Assembly: GCF_000153345.1 (NCBI RefSeq)
Contig: NZ_CH724127.1
Span: 473,528 to 537,527 of the forward strand
From: Neptuniibacter caesariensis
GTDB taxonomy: Bacteria > Pseudomonadota > Gammaproteobacteria > Pseudomonadales > Balneatricaceae
DNA length: 64,000 bases
Direction of reading: 5' to 3'
Below the pieces are notes generated by a model. That model saw only the letters and a list, made by a program, of their open reading frames with translations, had not been told where the DNA came from and did no database searches. A program made the translations under genes and the position numbers. This document shows, one piece after another, positions 7,227-18,332 of this stretch (position 1 is its first letter; the number at the start of each line of letters is the position of its first letter).

Positions 7227-9986
7227 ATGAATAAACAACAACTCGCAGCAAAAATCTGGGAATCAGCAAACCAGATGCGTTCTAAAATCGAAGCAAACGA
7301 ATACAAAGACTACATCTTAGGCTTCATTTTCTACAAATATCTGAGCGATACCCAAGTGAGCTTCCTTATCGAGCAAGGGATGACACCAGATGACATTAAG
7401 GCATTGGCCGAAGATGACACAGAAACAGTGGATTATATCCGAAGAGAGAAAGGGTTTTTCATTGCCTATGACAATTTATTCTCGACTTGGGTGGATTCAA
7501 GCACAGAGTTTGATGAGTCGAATGTTCGCGATGCATTGTCAGCTTTTAACCGTTTGATCAATAAAAAACATAAAAAACTGTTTGAAGGGATCTTCACTAC
7601 GCTAGAGACGGGTTTAAGCAAACTGGGTGAGACCTCTGGTAAGCGAACCAAAGCAATCAGCGACTTACTTCATCTTATTAAAGCCATCCCGATGACGGGG
7701 AATCTTGGCTATGATGTGCTGGGTTACATTTATGAGTACCTGATTGAAAAGTTTGCAGCCAATGCGGGAAAAAAAGCGGGCGAGTTCTACACGCCACATG
7801 AAGTCTCGCTATTGATGTCTGAAATCACCGCGCACGAGCTCAAACATAAAGATGAGATTGAGATTTACGATCCAACCAGTGGTTCTGGCTCACTCTTGAT
7901 TAACATCGGTAGCTCAGTGGCAAAACATGCCAAGAGCAAAGATGACATCAAATATTACGCACAAGAGCTTAAGCAAAGTACCTACAACTTAACTCGTATG
8001 AACCTGATCATGCGCGGGATTTTGCCTGATAACATCACCACTCGTAATGGCGATACGCTAGAAGATGACTGGCCATACTTTGATGAAACTAACCCGCAAG
8101 AGACTTACCAACCTCTGTATGTGGATGCTGTAGTCTCCAACCCTCCCTATTCACAAAAGTGGGAACCAGAAAACAAAGAGAACGATCCGCGTTACGCTCG
8201 CTTTGGCCTAGCACCAAAAACCAAAGCCGATTTTGCCTTTCTCTTACATGACTTATACCACCTCAAGCCCGATGGCATTATGACCATTGTGTTACCACAC
8301 GGTGTCCTTTTCCGTGGTGGTGAAGAGGGCGAGATCCGCAAGCAACTGATAGAAAACAATCACATTGATGCCATCATAGGCTTACCAGCTAACATCTTCT
8401 TTGGTACTGGCATTCCAACTGTGATTTTGGTGCTCAAGCAGAAGCGTGAAAACAATGATGTATTGATTGTAGATGCGTCAAAACACTTTGTGAAAGAAGG
8501 TAAAAACAACAAACTGCAAGACTCAGATATCAAGCGCATCACCGATGCTGTGATTAATCGCCAAGATAATGCTAAGTTTTCGAAAGTGGCTAGCAAGAAA
8601 ACCATTCAAGAAAACGAGTACAACCTCAATATTCCACGCTATGTGGACTCATCACCAGCAGCTGAAACGTGGGATATTCACGCGACCATGTTAGGGGGTA
8701 TTCCAAACCGTGAAATAGCCGCCCTAAAAGAGTACTGGGATGCCTTGCCAGAGCTTCTTGATGCTCTGTTTACCGCGAAATCATCCGAATACAGCGAGTT
8801 GGCGGTTGAGAAAAGCCAAGTGCAAGCTACGATTGCACTGCATCCGCAACTGCTTGCGTTTATTCAGGCATACAAGCAAGCGTTTGAGGGCTTTGATGAG
8901 TACCTAAAAAACACCTTAATTGAGGGTTGGGCAAACGTTAACCGCAACCGACAACAAGCGCAATTAAGTATCGAACTGTTTAAGCGCATGCAGCCGATCG
9001 CTTTGGTGGATAAATATCAGGCCTACCAGCTGCTTAGTGACCAGTGGCAGATCATTAGTGCCGATCTTGAAATGATGCAAACCGAAGGGTTTGATGCTAC
9101 CAAGCAGGTTGACCCGAATATGATCATCAAGAAAGTCAAAGGCAAAGAGACCGAAGTACAAGAAGGCTGGAAAGGCCATATTATGCCGTTTGAATTGGTG
9201 CAAAAAAACTATCTGATTGATGATTTAAACGAGCTGAAAATGCAAGAAGACAAGCTCAGTGAGGTTGTTTCGACTATCGATGAACTTATTGAATATTTCA
9301 AGGAAGAAGACGATTCTGTACTCAATGACAATAATGATTCTTTTGCTAAAGCCGGTTTAAGTTTAGCGGTAATAGATGCCTATCTAGGCATTAATTCTGA
9401 AGAGATAGCTGCTCTTAATAAGTATATTGCGTTACTCGATAACAAAGCCAAGGTGGACGAAAAGTTAGCATTTATTGCAGAGTATCCACAGGTTCAATGG
9501 CATCAAATGGAAGCCAGCAAAAACGGCACTTACGCCAAAGGTAAAGTGAATTCTTACCTCAAAATGCTACGTGCAGAGTTTAGTTTTGATCCCGAAACTA
9601 TTGAAGGAAAAGTGATTAAGGCTAGCAAGCTACTGGATGAGCAAGCGGAGCTAAAAGCGGATATCAAAGAGAAAGCTCTACAGCTACATATCAATACCAA
9701 GTCAACGATAGAAAAACTCTCTGATGATCAGGTCAATACTCTATTAGAGCTCAAGTGGATCACGCCGTTATGTGATGAGCTAGCCTCTATGCCAAGTGCT
9801 GTGGTTAACCGCTTAACTACTAAAGTCCAATCACTAGCTGATAAGTACGCCGTGACCTATTCCAAAGTGGCCAATGAGATTCAAACTTCAGAAAATGAGC
9901 TAGCAGAGATGATGGACCAATTGACAGGCAATGAGTTTGATATGCAGGGCTTAGCGGAACTGACTAAATTGCTGAAGGGTGAGTAA
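7227..9986 (+). CDS. hsdM: Type I restriction-modification methyltransferase subunit, long form
   Basis: A 919-residue HsdM beginning MNKQQLAAKIWESANQMR, the usual HsdM N-terminal domain; an open extension upstream is less likely. Methylase motif I is DPTSGSGSLL near residue 214 and motif IV is NPPY near residue 304, as in N6-adenine methyltransferases. The conserved core ends near residue 480. The remaining ~430 residues are helical and charged, probably coiled coil, and make it nearly twice the usual ~500-residue length; long HsdM versions are known. It begins the operon, and hsdS starts 1 bp after its stop. With HsdS it modifies the host site, and with HsdR it cuts unmodified DNA. Confidence 0.95.
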   Translation: MNKQQLAAKIWESANQMRSKIEANEYKDYILGFIFYKYLSDTQVSFLIEQGMTPDDIKALAEDDTETVDYIRREKGFFIAYDNLFSTWVDSSTEFDESNVRDALSAFNRLINKKHKKLFEGIFTTLETGLSKLGETSGKRTKAISDLLHLIKAIPMTGNLGYDVLGYIYEYLIEKFAANAGKKAGEFYTPHEVSLLMSEITAHELKHKDEIEIYDPTSGSGSLLINIGSSVAKHAKSKDDIKYYAQELKQSTYNLTRMNLIMRGILPDNITTRNGDTLEDDWPYFDETNPQETYQPLYVDAVVSNPPYSQKWEPENKENDPRYARFGLAPKTKADFAFLLHDLYHLKPDGIMTIVLPHGVLFRGGEEGEIRKQLIENNHIDAIIGLPANIFFGTGIPTVILVLKQKRENNDVLIVDASKHFVKEGKNNKLQDSDIKRITDAVINRQDNAKFSKVASKKTIQENEYNLNIPRYVDSSPAAETWDIHATMLGGIPNREIAALKEYWDALPELLDALFTAKSSEYSELAVEKSQVQATIALHPQLLAFIQAYKQAFEGFDEYLKNTLIEGWANVNRNRQQAQLSIELFKRMQPIALVDKYQAYQLLSDQWQIISADLEMMQTEGFDATKQVDPNMIIKKVKGKETEVQEGWKGHIMPFELVQKNYLIDDLNELKMQEDKLSEVVSTIDELIEYFKEEDDSVLNDNNDSFAKAGLSLAVIDAYLGINSEEIAALNKYIALLDNKAKVDEKLAFIAEYPQVQWHQMEASKNGTYAKGKVNSYLKMLRAEFSFDPETIEGKVIKASKLLDEQAELKADIKEKALQLHINTKSTIEKLSDDQVNTLLELKWITPLCDELASMPSAVVNRLTTKVQSLADKYAVTYSKVANEIQTSENELAEMMDQLTGNEFDMQGLAELTKLLKGE

Positions 9987-9987
9987 G

Positions 9988-11172
9988 ATGGCTATGGAAT
10001 TGAAAGAACCAGAAATTCGCTTTGACGGTTTTAGTGGTGAGTGGAAGAAAGCTACTCTAGCTAGCCTTTGTTCAAATTTCCGGAGTGGGAAGTTTATAAG
10101 ATCAGAAGATATTAATAAGGACGGTGCGTACCCAGTTTATGGTGGAAATGGTCTTCGAGGTTATACCTCGGAGTACAACCATGAAGGTTCCTATGCTCTA
10201 ATAGGCAGGCAGGGGGCACTTTGCGGAAATATGAACTTTTCTAATGGAAAGGCTTTTTTCACTGAGCATGCAATAGCCGTACAAGCCAATGAAAAAAACG
10301 ACACGCTTTTCCTTTACTATAAACTTGGATCAATGAATCTAGGGCAATATTCTGGGCAATCAGCTCAGCCTGGTCTTTCGGTAAATAAACTTTCAGAGTT
10401 AGAAACTTTTACCGCTGGTAAAGTTGAGCAAACCGCAATCGGCAATTACTTCCACAAACTCGACACCCTAATCAACCAGCACCAACAAAAGCACGACAAG
10501 CTCAGCAACCTGAAAAAAGCCATGCTGGAAAAGATGTTTCCAAAGGCTGGCGAAACGGTACCAGAAGTTCGTTTTGATGGTTTTACTGGGAATTGGACCA
10601 CCACGTCGCTATCAAAAATTGCACATGTTATAGATCCGCACCCAAGCCATCGAGCGCCTGATGCTGTAGCGAATGGAGTTCCTTTTATTGGTATTGGCGA
10701 TGTCGATGAGAATGGACATGTTGACTTTAAGAACGTGAGAATTGTTCCTTATCATATTTATGGTGAACATCGACAAAGGTATCAGGTTGAAGTAGGGGAT
10801 TTTGCTTATGGGCGTGTTGCCTCTATCGGGAAGATTATTGATCTATCAAGTAACGTAGATCGTGAGTATACGTATTCACCAACGATGGCGATTGTTAAGC
10901 CGGTTACATTGTATTCTCCTTACCTGAAGGGGTACATGAATACGAGTGTTTTTAAGGGTCGAGTAGATAACAAAACGACAGGTTCAACTCGTAAATCTTT
11001 AGGTGTTCAAGATTTTAGAGAGCTGTCGGTTTGCTTTCCTGAACAGCAAGAAGAACAAATCAAAATTGGTGATTATTTCCTAAAGCTCGGTTTGTTAATT
11101 AATCAACACAACCAACAAATCACCAAACTCAAAAATATTAAGCAAGCATGCTTAGATAAAATGTTCGTGTAA
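9988..11172 (+). CDS. hsdS: Type I restriction-modification specificity subunit
   Basis: A 394-residue HsdS. ATG 9988 lies just after the hsdM stop, with AAGGG at 9975-9979. The protein has two halves, each starting with a similar segment (EIRFDGFSGEW and EVRFDGFTGNW) and ending with a helical spacer (EQTAIGNYFHKLDTLINQH and EQIKIGDYFLKLGLLINQH). The variable regions between them are the target recognition domains, each reading one half of a split DNA site. The two domains differ, so the recognised half-sites should differ. Both halves look intact. Confidence 0.95.
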   Translation: MAMELKEPEIRFDGFSGEWKKATLASLCSNFRSGKFIRSEDINKDGAYPVYGGNGLRGYTSEYNHEGSYALIGRQGALCGNMNFSNGKAFFTEHAIAVQANEKNDTLFLYYKLGSMNLGQYSGQSAQPGLSVNKLSELETFTAGKVEQTAIGNYFHKLDTLINQHQQKHDKLSNLKKAMLEKMFPKAGETVPEVRFDGFTGNWTTTSLSKIAHVIDPHPSHRAPDAVANGVPFIGIGDVDENGHVDFKNVRIVPYHIYGEHRQRYQVEVGDFAYGRVASIGKIIDLSSNVDREYTYSPTMAIVKPVTLYSPYLKGYMNTSVFKGRVDNKTTGSTRKSLGVQDFRELSVCFPEQQEEQIKIGDYFLKLGLLINQHNQQITKLKNIKQACLDKMFV

Positions 11173-11184
11173 CAAGGATAGCCG

Positions 11185-14100
11185 ATGACCATTTTTAAAA
11201 AAGAAGCGGATTTTGAACAAGCCTTTATCGAGGTACTGATCGATAAAGGCTGGGAGCGCGAGGTTCTTAAAAACAAAACCGAAGCTGACTTGCAACAAAA
11301 CTGGGCAAACATTTTATTTGAGAACAATCGCCAGCGTGATCGTTTGAACGATGTGCCGCTCACGAACGGTGAGATGCAACAGATCATCGAGCAAATCAAA
11401 GAGCTTAAAACACCGTTTAAGCTCAATGGCTTTATTAACGGTAAAACCGTTGCAATTAAGCGTGACAACGAGAATGACCCAGAACATTTGGGCAAAGAAG
11501 TCAGCTTAAAGATCTACGACAGACAAGAAATAGCGGCAGGACAAAGCCGTTATCAAATCGTTCAGCAACCTAAGTTTGAGCGTGGCAGCCCTCTGCGTAA
11601 TGATCGCCGTGGTGATATTATGTTATTGATCAACGGCATGCCTGTGTTTCACATTGAATTAAAACGCAGTGGAATTCCAGTTAGTCAAGCGGTGAACCAA
11701 ATAGAGAAGTACTCCAAAGAGGGGATTTTTAGCGGCTTGTTTTCACTGGTGCAAGTGTTTGTAGCCATGCAGCCAGAAGAGTCGAAATACTTCGCTAACC
11801 CAGGTGCCGATGGCAAGTTTAACCCTGATTACCAATTTAATTGGGGCAATGTGAACAATGACCCCGTCAATCACTGGAAAGAGGTAGCGTCAACACTGCT
11901 TTCGATTCCGATGGCACATCAGTTGATTGGTTTCTACACCGTCGCAGATAATACCGATGGGGTGCTCAAGGTTATGCGTAGCTATCAATACTACGCCGCT
12001 AATGCTATCTCTGATAAGGTCGCGAAAACTAAATGGCGACAGATTAATTCGAATGCTGACCGGCTTGGTGGTTATGTTTGGCATACCACGGGGTCGGGCA
12101 AAACCATGACCAGTTTTAAGTCCGCTCAGTTAATAGCACAGTCTCGTGACGCCGACAAAGTGGTGTTCTTGATGGACCGAATTGAGCTTGGTTCACAGTC
12201 GCTTAAAGAGTATCGCAATTTTGCCGATGACAGGGAAGAGGTGCAAGCTACCGAAAGCACCGATGTGTTGGTCACTAAGCTAAAAAGCTCAGACCCAAAA
12301 GAGACATTGATCGTTAGCTCTATTCAAAAAATGAGCAACATCTTTGAAGCGGTCGACGACCAAGGGACCGCCACCAATTCTGCGGATATTGATCTTATTC
12401 GAGAGAAGCGAATCGTATTTATTGTAGACGAGGCACACCGTTCAACGTTTGGTAACATGTTGACCGTCATCAAAAAAACCTTCCCTAAGGCGCTGTTTTT
12501 TGGCTTCACTGGCACACCTATCCAAGGTGAAAATGAGATCAAAGGTACCACCACGCCCGATATTTTTGGCGATGAACTGCACCGTTATAGCCTTGCCGAT
12601 GGTATCCGCGATAAAAATGTGTTGGGTTTTGATCCATACAAAATACGCACCTTCAAAGAGCGGGAGCTAAGGGAAGCGGTCGCTTTGCAGCAAGCAAAAG
12701 CGCAAACGGTCTCTGAGGCAATGGCAGACCCCAAAAAGAAGAAAAAATTTAACCACTTTATGAACGATGTGCCGTTGGCTGGGATAGCGTTGCCTGATGA
12801 TCGTTATGAAAAAGGCATTGAAGACTATGTGCCAAAAACTCAATATGAAACGGATACGCATCAAGAACAAGTCGTTGCAGATATCATTGAGCAGTGGGAA
12901 ATATTAAGCCAAGCTAATAAATTTCATGCCATTTTGGCAACCAGCAGTATTGCGGAAGCGATCGATTACTATCGTCGATTTAAAGCCGCCAAACCTGAGC
13001 TTAAAGTGTCGGCGCTGTTTGACCCTAACATCAACAATGAAGGGGAAAATAGTGTAGATGGCTGCGCAGAACGTGGTCCAACCTTTAAGGCGGACGGCCT
13101 TGAAGAGATCATGGCGGATTACAATGCGATGTTTGGTCAAGACTTCGACTTCGGCCGTCACCCGAAGTTCAAGCAAGATATGGCGGCGCGGATGTCGCAC
13201 AAAAAGCCGTATGAGGGCATCCATAAAGAGCCAGAGAAACAGCTTGATTTGATGATTGTAGTTGACCAGATGTTGACGGGGTTTGACTCTAAATGGGTGA
13301 ATACGCTCTATTTAGACAAGGTGATCAAATACCAGAACATTATCCAAGCTTTCTCACGCACCAACCGTTTGTTTGGCCCAGACAAGCCGCATGGCACAAT
13401 TCGTTATTATCGCTACCCAGACACGATGGAGCGCCATATTGATGAGGCAGTGAAGCTCTATTCTGGAGATAAACCTTTGGGTTTGCTCGTGGATAAGTTA
13501 GAAAGCAACATTGAGGCGATGAATGAAATCTTTGCTGAAATCCAAACCGTATTTAACAATGCGGATGTGCAAGATTTTGAGTGTCTGCCAGAAGATGATG
13601 AAGCCTGCGCGAAATTTGCAGCACTTTATCGCGATTTCAACAAACACCTTGAAGCCGCGAAAATTCAAGGTCTAGATTGGACTGATGGTTCATTAGAGTG
13701 TGGTGAGCAAGTGTATCTAGGTTTGGCTCTGCGATACCGAGAACTGGCAAGCCAAAGCGAGCGCGATCCCAGCGGCTCAAAATCAGATATTCCATTCGAT
13801 ATCGTGGGCTATTTGACTGAAATTGATACTGGTCGAATAGATTCTGACTACATGAATAGTAGATTCGAGCGTTATTTACGTGTGTTAAATAGCGGGGTTA
13901 GTGCAGAGGAGACAGAACGGACGCTTAATGAGCTGCATCAGTCATTTTCATCCCTCACACAAGAAGAACAGCGACATGCTAGATTATTCTTGAATGACTT
14001 GCAGCGTGGCGATGTACGTCTTAGTGAAGGCAATAGCTTTAGAGATTATATTAATCGCTATCAAAACAAAGCAGAGCAAGCCCGCATCGACGGTATTGTA

Positions 14101-14973
14101 AAAGCGCTAGGGTTAGACAAAGACCTGTTGCTACAACTCATAAATGGTGTAATCGACGAAGAGAACCTTAACCGTTTTGGGCGTTTTGATACTCTTAAAT
14201 CTACTGTAAACAGAGATAAAGCGAGAGCGTTCTTTGAGCAGTTGGAAGGAAAAACGATTCCCCTATTTAGAATGAATATGCTCATTGATAAGCACCTAAG
14301 AGCGTTTATCTTTGAACAGTCGGAAGTGTTTAATGTGGATGAGCCTGCTAATATCGATGAACAGCAGCAATTGAAGCCACAGCCATTAATGATTGGTGAT
14401 GTGACGCTTTATCGGGCTGGCCAGCTGATATCTCTACCAGGGGCGCTTGAACTAGGTTCAATTACGTTTAAAACTGAAGCGCCATATCAAGATAACCCAG
14501 CTTCGTTGTTGGCAATGAGCTGCTACACCGAGTTAAAAGAGCTAGGTGTTGTCTCTTCTGACGTTTTGGACATTACCCTTACCGCACTTGTAGAGCTTGA
14601 ACAGGTGACTAAGGAACTTGACCTTCCGCTATACCAAGAAGGTCAGAGCGGTATTGTGTGGGCGCTCAAAGAGGCCAAAGAGGGGAGTGTTTATACAGAG
14701 TTCATAGCATTTTTAGTGGAGATTGTTGGCGATGAGGCATACAAACCAGTTATTGAAACCGTTGTTATTGCTAGTGGTTATGACTTAAGTAAACGAACTT
14801 TGAGTGCCGCATTTATTGCTCTCCCATCATTATTAATCAAAAAACGAAAAGAGAAGTTAAAGCAATCCCAAATGGAAAATGCTGAAAAAGAGAGCATAGT
14901 TAGCTCACCAAATGTTGTTGACTTCAAAACTAACGAAAAACTTGCTGAGAAATGGAAGGGTATTGAGCACTAA
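11185..14973 (+). CDS. hsdR: Type I restriction endonuclease subunit (translocase)
   Basis: A 1262-residue HsdR, 12 bp after hsdS. The nuclease core near residues 140-160 shows GDIMLLINGMPVFHIELKRSG, with the D and ExK residues of the PD-(D/E)XK fold. The helicase part follows: Walker A HTTGSGKT near residue 305, DEAH box (VDEAHRS) near residue 415, and FGFTGTP. It translocates DNA and cleaves unmethylated sequences as part of the HsdR2M2S complex. The frame is intact, so the system appears functional. A terminator follows at 15029. Confidence 0.95.
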   Translation: MTIFKKEADFEQAFIEVLIDKGWEREVLKNKTEADLQQNWANILFENNRQRDRLNDVPLTNGEMQQIIEQIKELKTPFKLNGFINGKTVAIKRDNENDPEHLGKEVSLKIYDRQEIAAGQSRYQIVQQPKFERGSPLRNDRRGDIMLLINGMPVFHIELKRSGIPVSQAVNQIEKYSKEGIFSGLFSLVQVFVAMQPEESKYFANPGADGKFNPDYQFNWGNVNNDPVNHWKEVASTLLSIPMAHQLIGFYTVADNTDGVLKVMRSYQYYAANAISDKVAKTKWRQINSNADRLGGYVWHTTGSGKTMTSFKSAQLIAQSRDADKVVFLMDRIELGSQSLKEYRNFADDREEVQATESTDVLVTKLKSSDPKETLIVSSIQKMSNIFEAVDDQGTATNSADIDLIREKRIVFIVDEAHRSTFGNMLTVIKKTFPKALFFGFTGTPIQGENEIKGTTTPDIFGDELHRYSLADGIRDKNVLGFDPYKIRTFKERELREAVALQQAKAQTVSEAMADPKKKKKFNHFMNDVPLAGIALPDDRYEKGIEDYVPKTQYETDTHQEQVVADIIEQWEILSQANKFHAILATSSIAEAIDYYRRFKAAKPELKVSALFDPNINNEGENSVDGCAERGPTFKADGLEEIMADYNAMFGQDFDFGRHPKFKQDMAARMSHKKPYEGIHKEPEKQLDLMIVVDQMLTGFDSKWVNTLYLDKVIKYQNIIQAFSRTNRLFGPDKPHGTIRYYRYPDTMERHIDEAVKLYSGDKPLGLLVDKLESNIEAMNEIFAEIQTVFNNADVQDFECLPEDDEACAKFAALYRDFNKHLEAAKIQGLDWTDGSLECGEQVYLGLALRYRELASQSERDPSGSKSDIPFDIVGYLTEIDTGRIDSDYMNSRFERYLRVLNSGVSAEETERTLNELHQSFSSLTQEEQRHARLFLNDLQRGDVRLSEGNSFRDYINRYQNKAEQARIDGIVKALGLDKDLLLQLINGVIDEENLNRFGRFDTLKSTVNRDKARAFFEQLEGKTIPLFRMNMLIDKHLRAFIFEQSEVFNVDEPANIDEQQQLKPQPLMIGDVTLYRAGQLISLPGALELGSITFKTEAPYQDNPASLLAMSCYTELKELGVVSSDVLDITLTALVELEQVTKELDLPLYQEGQSGIVWALKEAKEGSVYTEFIAFLVEIVGDEAYKPVIETVVIASGYDLSKRTLSAAFIALPSLLIKKRKEKLKQSQMENAEKESIVSSPNVVDFKTNEKLAEKWKGIEH

Positions 14974-15028
14974 TCACATACTGTATGGAATGTAAGCTAA
15001 GCGCCAGCTGATATTTGCTTCAAAGAAA

Positions 15029-15056
15029 CAAAAGCGAACCAATTGGTTCGCTTTTG
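15029..15056. terminator. Terminator between hsdR and gcvP
   Basis: A perfect 28-bp palindrome with arms CAAAAGCGAACC and GGTTCGCTTTTG around AATT. The T-rich flank on both strands lets it end both the rightward hsd operon and the leftward gcvP transcript, which converge here. Confidence 0.85.
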
Positions 15057-15105
15057 CAAAATTAAACTCAGAAGTTAACCAACTTAATTAATGATCCTCA
15101 GTTAC

Positions 15106-18006
15106 TTACTCAGCATAATCTTCAACCGGAATGCATGAGCAGAACAGGTTACGGTCGCCGTATACATTGTCGATACGGTTCACCGTTGGCCATACTTTGC
15201 TGGTATGCAGGCGTGCTACCGGGAAAGCGCCCTGTTCAAAACTGTATGGACGATCCCAGTCGCCGCCGATCAGGTCAGCCATGGTATGCGGTGCGTTACG
15301 TAGCGGGTTGTTTTCCGCGTCGATATCACCGTCTTCTACCTGGCCAATCTCTTCACGGATCTGCGCCATCGCTTCGATAAAGCGATCCAGTTCTGCTTTA
15401 GATTCAGACTCAGTAGGCTCGATCATCAGCGTGCCTGCCACCGGGAAGGACATGGTTGGCGCGTGGAAACCGAAATCCATCAGACGCTTCGCCACATCTT
15501 CCTCAGTGATGCCTGAAGACTCTTTGAGTGGACGCATGTCGATGATGCATTCATGTGCCACACGATCGTTACGACCTGTGTAAAGAACAGGGTAGTGTTC
15601 GCCCAGTTTCTTAGACAGGTAGTTTGCGTTCAGAATCGCATTCTCAGTCGCAGCGCGCAGGCCTGTGCCTCCCATCAGGGCAATGTAAACCCAAGAGATT
15701 GGCAGGATCGATGCACTGCCCCATGGTGCTGCAGATACGGCACCGTTTTCTGGGTTAGGACCATCGATCTGCTGGATTGGGTGGTTGGCAACGAAAGGTG
15801 CCAGGTGCGCTTTGATACCGATAGGGCCCATGCCCGGACCGCCGCCACCGTGAGGAATACAGAATGTCTTGTGCAGGTTCATGTGCGAAACGTCTGCACC
15901 GATCTCTGCAGGCTGGCTTACGGCTACCTGAGCGTTCAGGTTGGCACCGTCCATATAGACCTGACCACCGTTATCGTGAACGATCTGGCAGATCTCACGA
16001 ATATCTTCCTCATATACACCGTGTGTCGATGGGTAGGTGATCATGAGGCAGGACAGGTCATCTTTATGCTGTTCTGCTTTTGCTCGCAGATCAGCCACAT
16101 CAACGTTACCGTTTTCATCGCAGGCAGTCAGAACCACCTTCATGTCTGCCAGTGCAGCCGATGCAGGGTTAGTACCGTGAGCGGATGTCGGAATCAGGCA
16201 GATATTTCTGTGACCGTCACCATTTGCCTGGTGGTATTTGCGAATCGCAAGCAGACCGGCGTACTCACCTTGTGCACCCGAGTTAGGCTGCATGCAGACT
16301 GCGTCGAAGCCAGTGATCGCTTTGAGCTGCTCTTCCAGCTCATCGATTAGCTGTTTGTAACCCTGTGCCTGGTCCATTGGCGCGAACGGGTGAAGCTTGC
16401 CGAACTCAGGCCAGGTGACAGGGATCATCTCAGCTGTCGCATTTAGCTTCATGGTGCAGGAGCCCAGTGCGATCATGCTGTGCGCCAGGGAGATGTCCTT
16501 GTTTTCCAGTTTCTTCAGGTAACGCAGCATCTCTGTTTCGCTGTGGTAGCTGTTGAAGACTGGGTGAGTCAGAATCTCTGATTCACGCGCCAGATTAGCG
16601 GCGTAGGAGTTCTCACCTGATGCAGCGATCTCAGCATCGATCTGTTCCAGATTCAGGCCGTGATCTTCGCCCAGGATGCAATCCCATAGGGTGTTGATTG
16701 TTTCGCGTGAAGTACACTCGTCACAGGTCATACCTAACTGGTTATCGCCCGTATTACGCAGATTGATGCCTGCTTCCAGCGCTTTGCTATAAACCGCTTC
16801 TGCGTTATCCAGTTTGATGGTAATCGTGTCAAACCAACTCTGGTTAACCAGTTCAACGCCTTTGCTCTGCAGGCCTTTCGCCAGAATCGAAGCGAAACGG
16901 TTAATACGACCGGCAATAGTTTTCAGGCCTTGTGGGCCGTGGTATACCGCGTAGAAGCCGGCCATGTTGGCTAGCAGAACCTGCGCAGTACAGATGTTCG
17001 ATGTCGCTTTTTCACGGCGGATATGCTGCTCGCGGGTTTGCATCGCCATACGCAGGGCTTTGTTACCGCGTGAATCAACAGAAACACCGATAATACGACC
17101 TGGTACAGAACGCTTGTAGGCATCACGTGTTGCAAAGAACGCCGCATGCGGGCCACCAAAGCCCATAGGCACACCAAAGCGTTGCGCAGAACCGAATACA
17201 ACGTCAGCGCCCATCTCGCCAGGAGATTTCAGCGTTACCAGGCTCATGATATCGGCAGCCGCACAGAACAGTGCTTTCTTATCGTGCGCTTTCTCAATCA
17301 GCTCTGCGTAATCATTTACATCACCGAAGGTGCCTGGGTACTGAACCAGCACACCAAAGCATTCGTGCTGATCGATCAGCTCAGCCACATCACCCACAAT
17401 CACTTCGTAACCCAGCGGTTCTGCACGAGTTTCAATAACGCTGATGTTCTGCGGGTGTACGTTTTTATCGATCAGGAAGGTATTGGCTTTCTTCGCTTTT
17501 GACATACGCTTACATAGCGTCATCGCTTCTGCCGCAGCAGTGGATTCGTCAAGAAGGGAAGCGTTGGCCAGATCCAGACCTGTCAGGTCCAGTACCATAG
17601 TCTGGAAGTTAAGAATCGCTTCCAGTCGGCCTTGAGAGACTTCAGGCTGATAAGGTGTATAAGCGGTGTACCAGCCTGGGTTTTCCAACACGTTACGCAG
17701 AATCACGTTTGGCACGATTGTATCGGTGTAGCCCATGCCGATCATCGATGTATTGATCTTGTTCTTAGCGGCCACTGATTTAAGGTAGGTCAGTACCTCC
17801 TCTTCAGTTCGGCTATCCGGAAGATTAATTGGGCTTTTGACCAGAATGTCCTCAGGTACAGTCTGAGTAATCAGTTGGTCAAGATCCGCTACGCCTAGTT
17901 CTTTCAGCATAGCCTGCTGCTCAGCGGCAGAAGGGCCAATATGGCGTGCGATAAACGCGTCTGTCTGCTCCAAAGTCGCCAAAGGAGCCTGATTCTGTGT
18001 CGGCAT
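15106..18006 (-). CDS. gcvP: Glycine dehydrogenase (decarboxylating), P protein
   Basis: A 966-residue, full-length P protein of the glycine cleavage system, which decarboxylates glycine and passes the aminomethyl group to the H-protein lipoyl arm. The PLP-binding region is [18 protein letters not shown] near residue 711. The N-terminus ([12 protein letters not shown]) and the motif [15 protein letters not shown] are typical. The ribosome binding site is AGGTAA. The partner genes gcvT and gcvH are not in the window, so gcvP seems to be transcribed alone. I saw no glycine riboswitch in the leader. Confidence 0.97.
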   Translation of the reverse strand: MPTQNQAPLATLEQTDAFIARHIGPSAAEQQAMLKELGVADLDQLITQTVPEDILVKSPINLPDSRTEEEVLTYLKSVAAKNKINTSMIGMGYTDTIVPNVILRNVLENPGWYTAYTPYQPEVSQGRLEAILNFQTMVLDLTGLDLANASLLDESTAAAEAMTLCKRMSKAKKANTFLIDKNVHPQNISVIETRAEPLGYEVIVGDVAELIDQHECFGVLVQYPGTFGDVNDYAELIEKAHDKKALFCAAADIMSLVTLKSPGEMGADVVFGSAQRFGVPMGFGGPHAAFFATRDAYKRSVPGRIIGVSVDSRGNKALRMAMQTREQHIRREKATSNICTAQVLLANMAGFYAVYHGPQGLKTIAGRINRFASILAKGLQSKGVELVNQSWFDTITIKLDNAEAVYSKALEAGINLRNTGDNQLGMTCDECTSRETINTLWDCILGEDHGLNLEQIDAEIAASGENSYAANLARESEILTHPVFNSYHSETEMLRYLKKLENKDISLAHSMIALGSCTMKLNATAEMIPVTWPEFGKLHPFAPMDQAQGYKQLIDELEEQLKAITGFDAVCMQPNSGAQGEYAGLLAIRKYHQANGDGHRNICLIPTSAHGTNPASAALADMKVVLTACDENGNVDVADLRAKAEQHKDDLSCLMITYPSTHGVYEEDIREICQIVHDNGGQVYMDGANLNAQVAVSQPAEIGADVSHMNLHKTFCIPHGGGGPGMGPIGIKAHLAPFVANHPIQQIDGPNPENGAVSAAPWGSASILPISWVYIALMGGTGLRAATENAILNANYLSKKLGEHYPVLYTGRNDRVAHECIIDMRPLKESSGITEEDVAKRLMDFGFHAPTMSFPVAGTLMIEPTESESKAELDRFIEAMAQIREEIGQVEDGDIDAENNPLRNAPHTMADLIGGDWDRPYSFEQGAFPVARLHTSKVWPTVNRIDNVYGDRNLFCSCIPVEDYAE

Positions 18007-18332
18007 CTTAGTGTTACCTATGATCAGTTGTCTGGTCGCTGAATCTGCAGAGTCAGAAGCTCTTCAGTTCGCTACCTTAGTTATGTTGGTGTGCTGCTCA
18101 AAATTTGGCTAATGATACCGGTTTTTTACCTGTTTTGTGATAGAAAATAGACAAAAGTTTATTTTAGGAAACAGTAATTTCTCATCGTGAGCAGAGGTTG
18201 ATGTTTGGGGAATACAAAGCAGATATAGCCTGAAAGCAGTTTTCTACCGTTCATTGATCAGAAATGTAGAAACCAAATATGCCTGAGCGAGGTATTGTGG
18301 ATGCGTTGTTAGAGCCGCTTTGGCGGTTCTGT
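18007..18332. other. Intergenic region upstream of gcvP
   Basis: About 325 bp, AT-rich, without a supported gene. It must hold the gcvP promoter on the minus strand. A short hairpin at 18307-18326 (AGAGCCGC and GCGGTTCT arms) lies just past the stop of the diguanylate cyclase gene and could be its terminator, although it lacks a strong T-run. Confidence 0.35.

Noticed and set aside
15553-16350. 265-codon plus-strand frame inside gcvP
   Set aside because: Antisense to a highly conserved enzyme; the Cys- and Val-rich composition is an artefact of the reverse frame.
18007-18130. Glycine riboswitch before gcvP
   Set aside because: I looked for the GGAGAGA-type aptamer signature in the leader and found none; only an ordinary ribosome binding site is visible.
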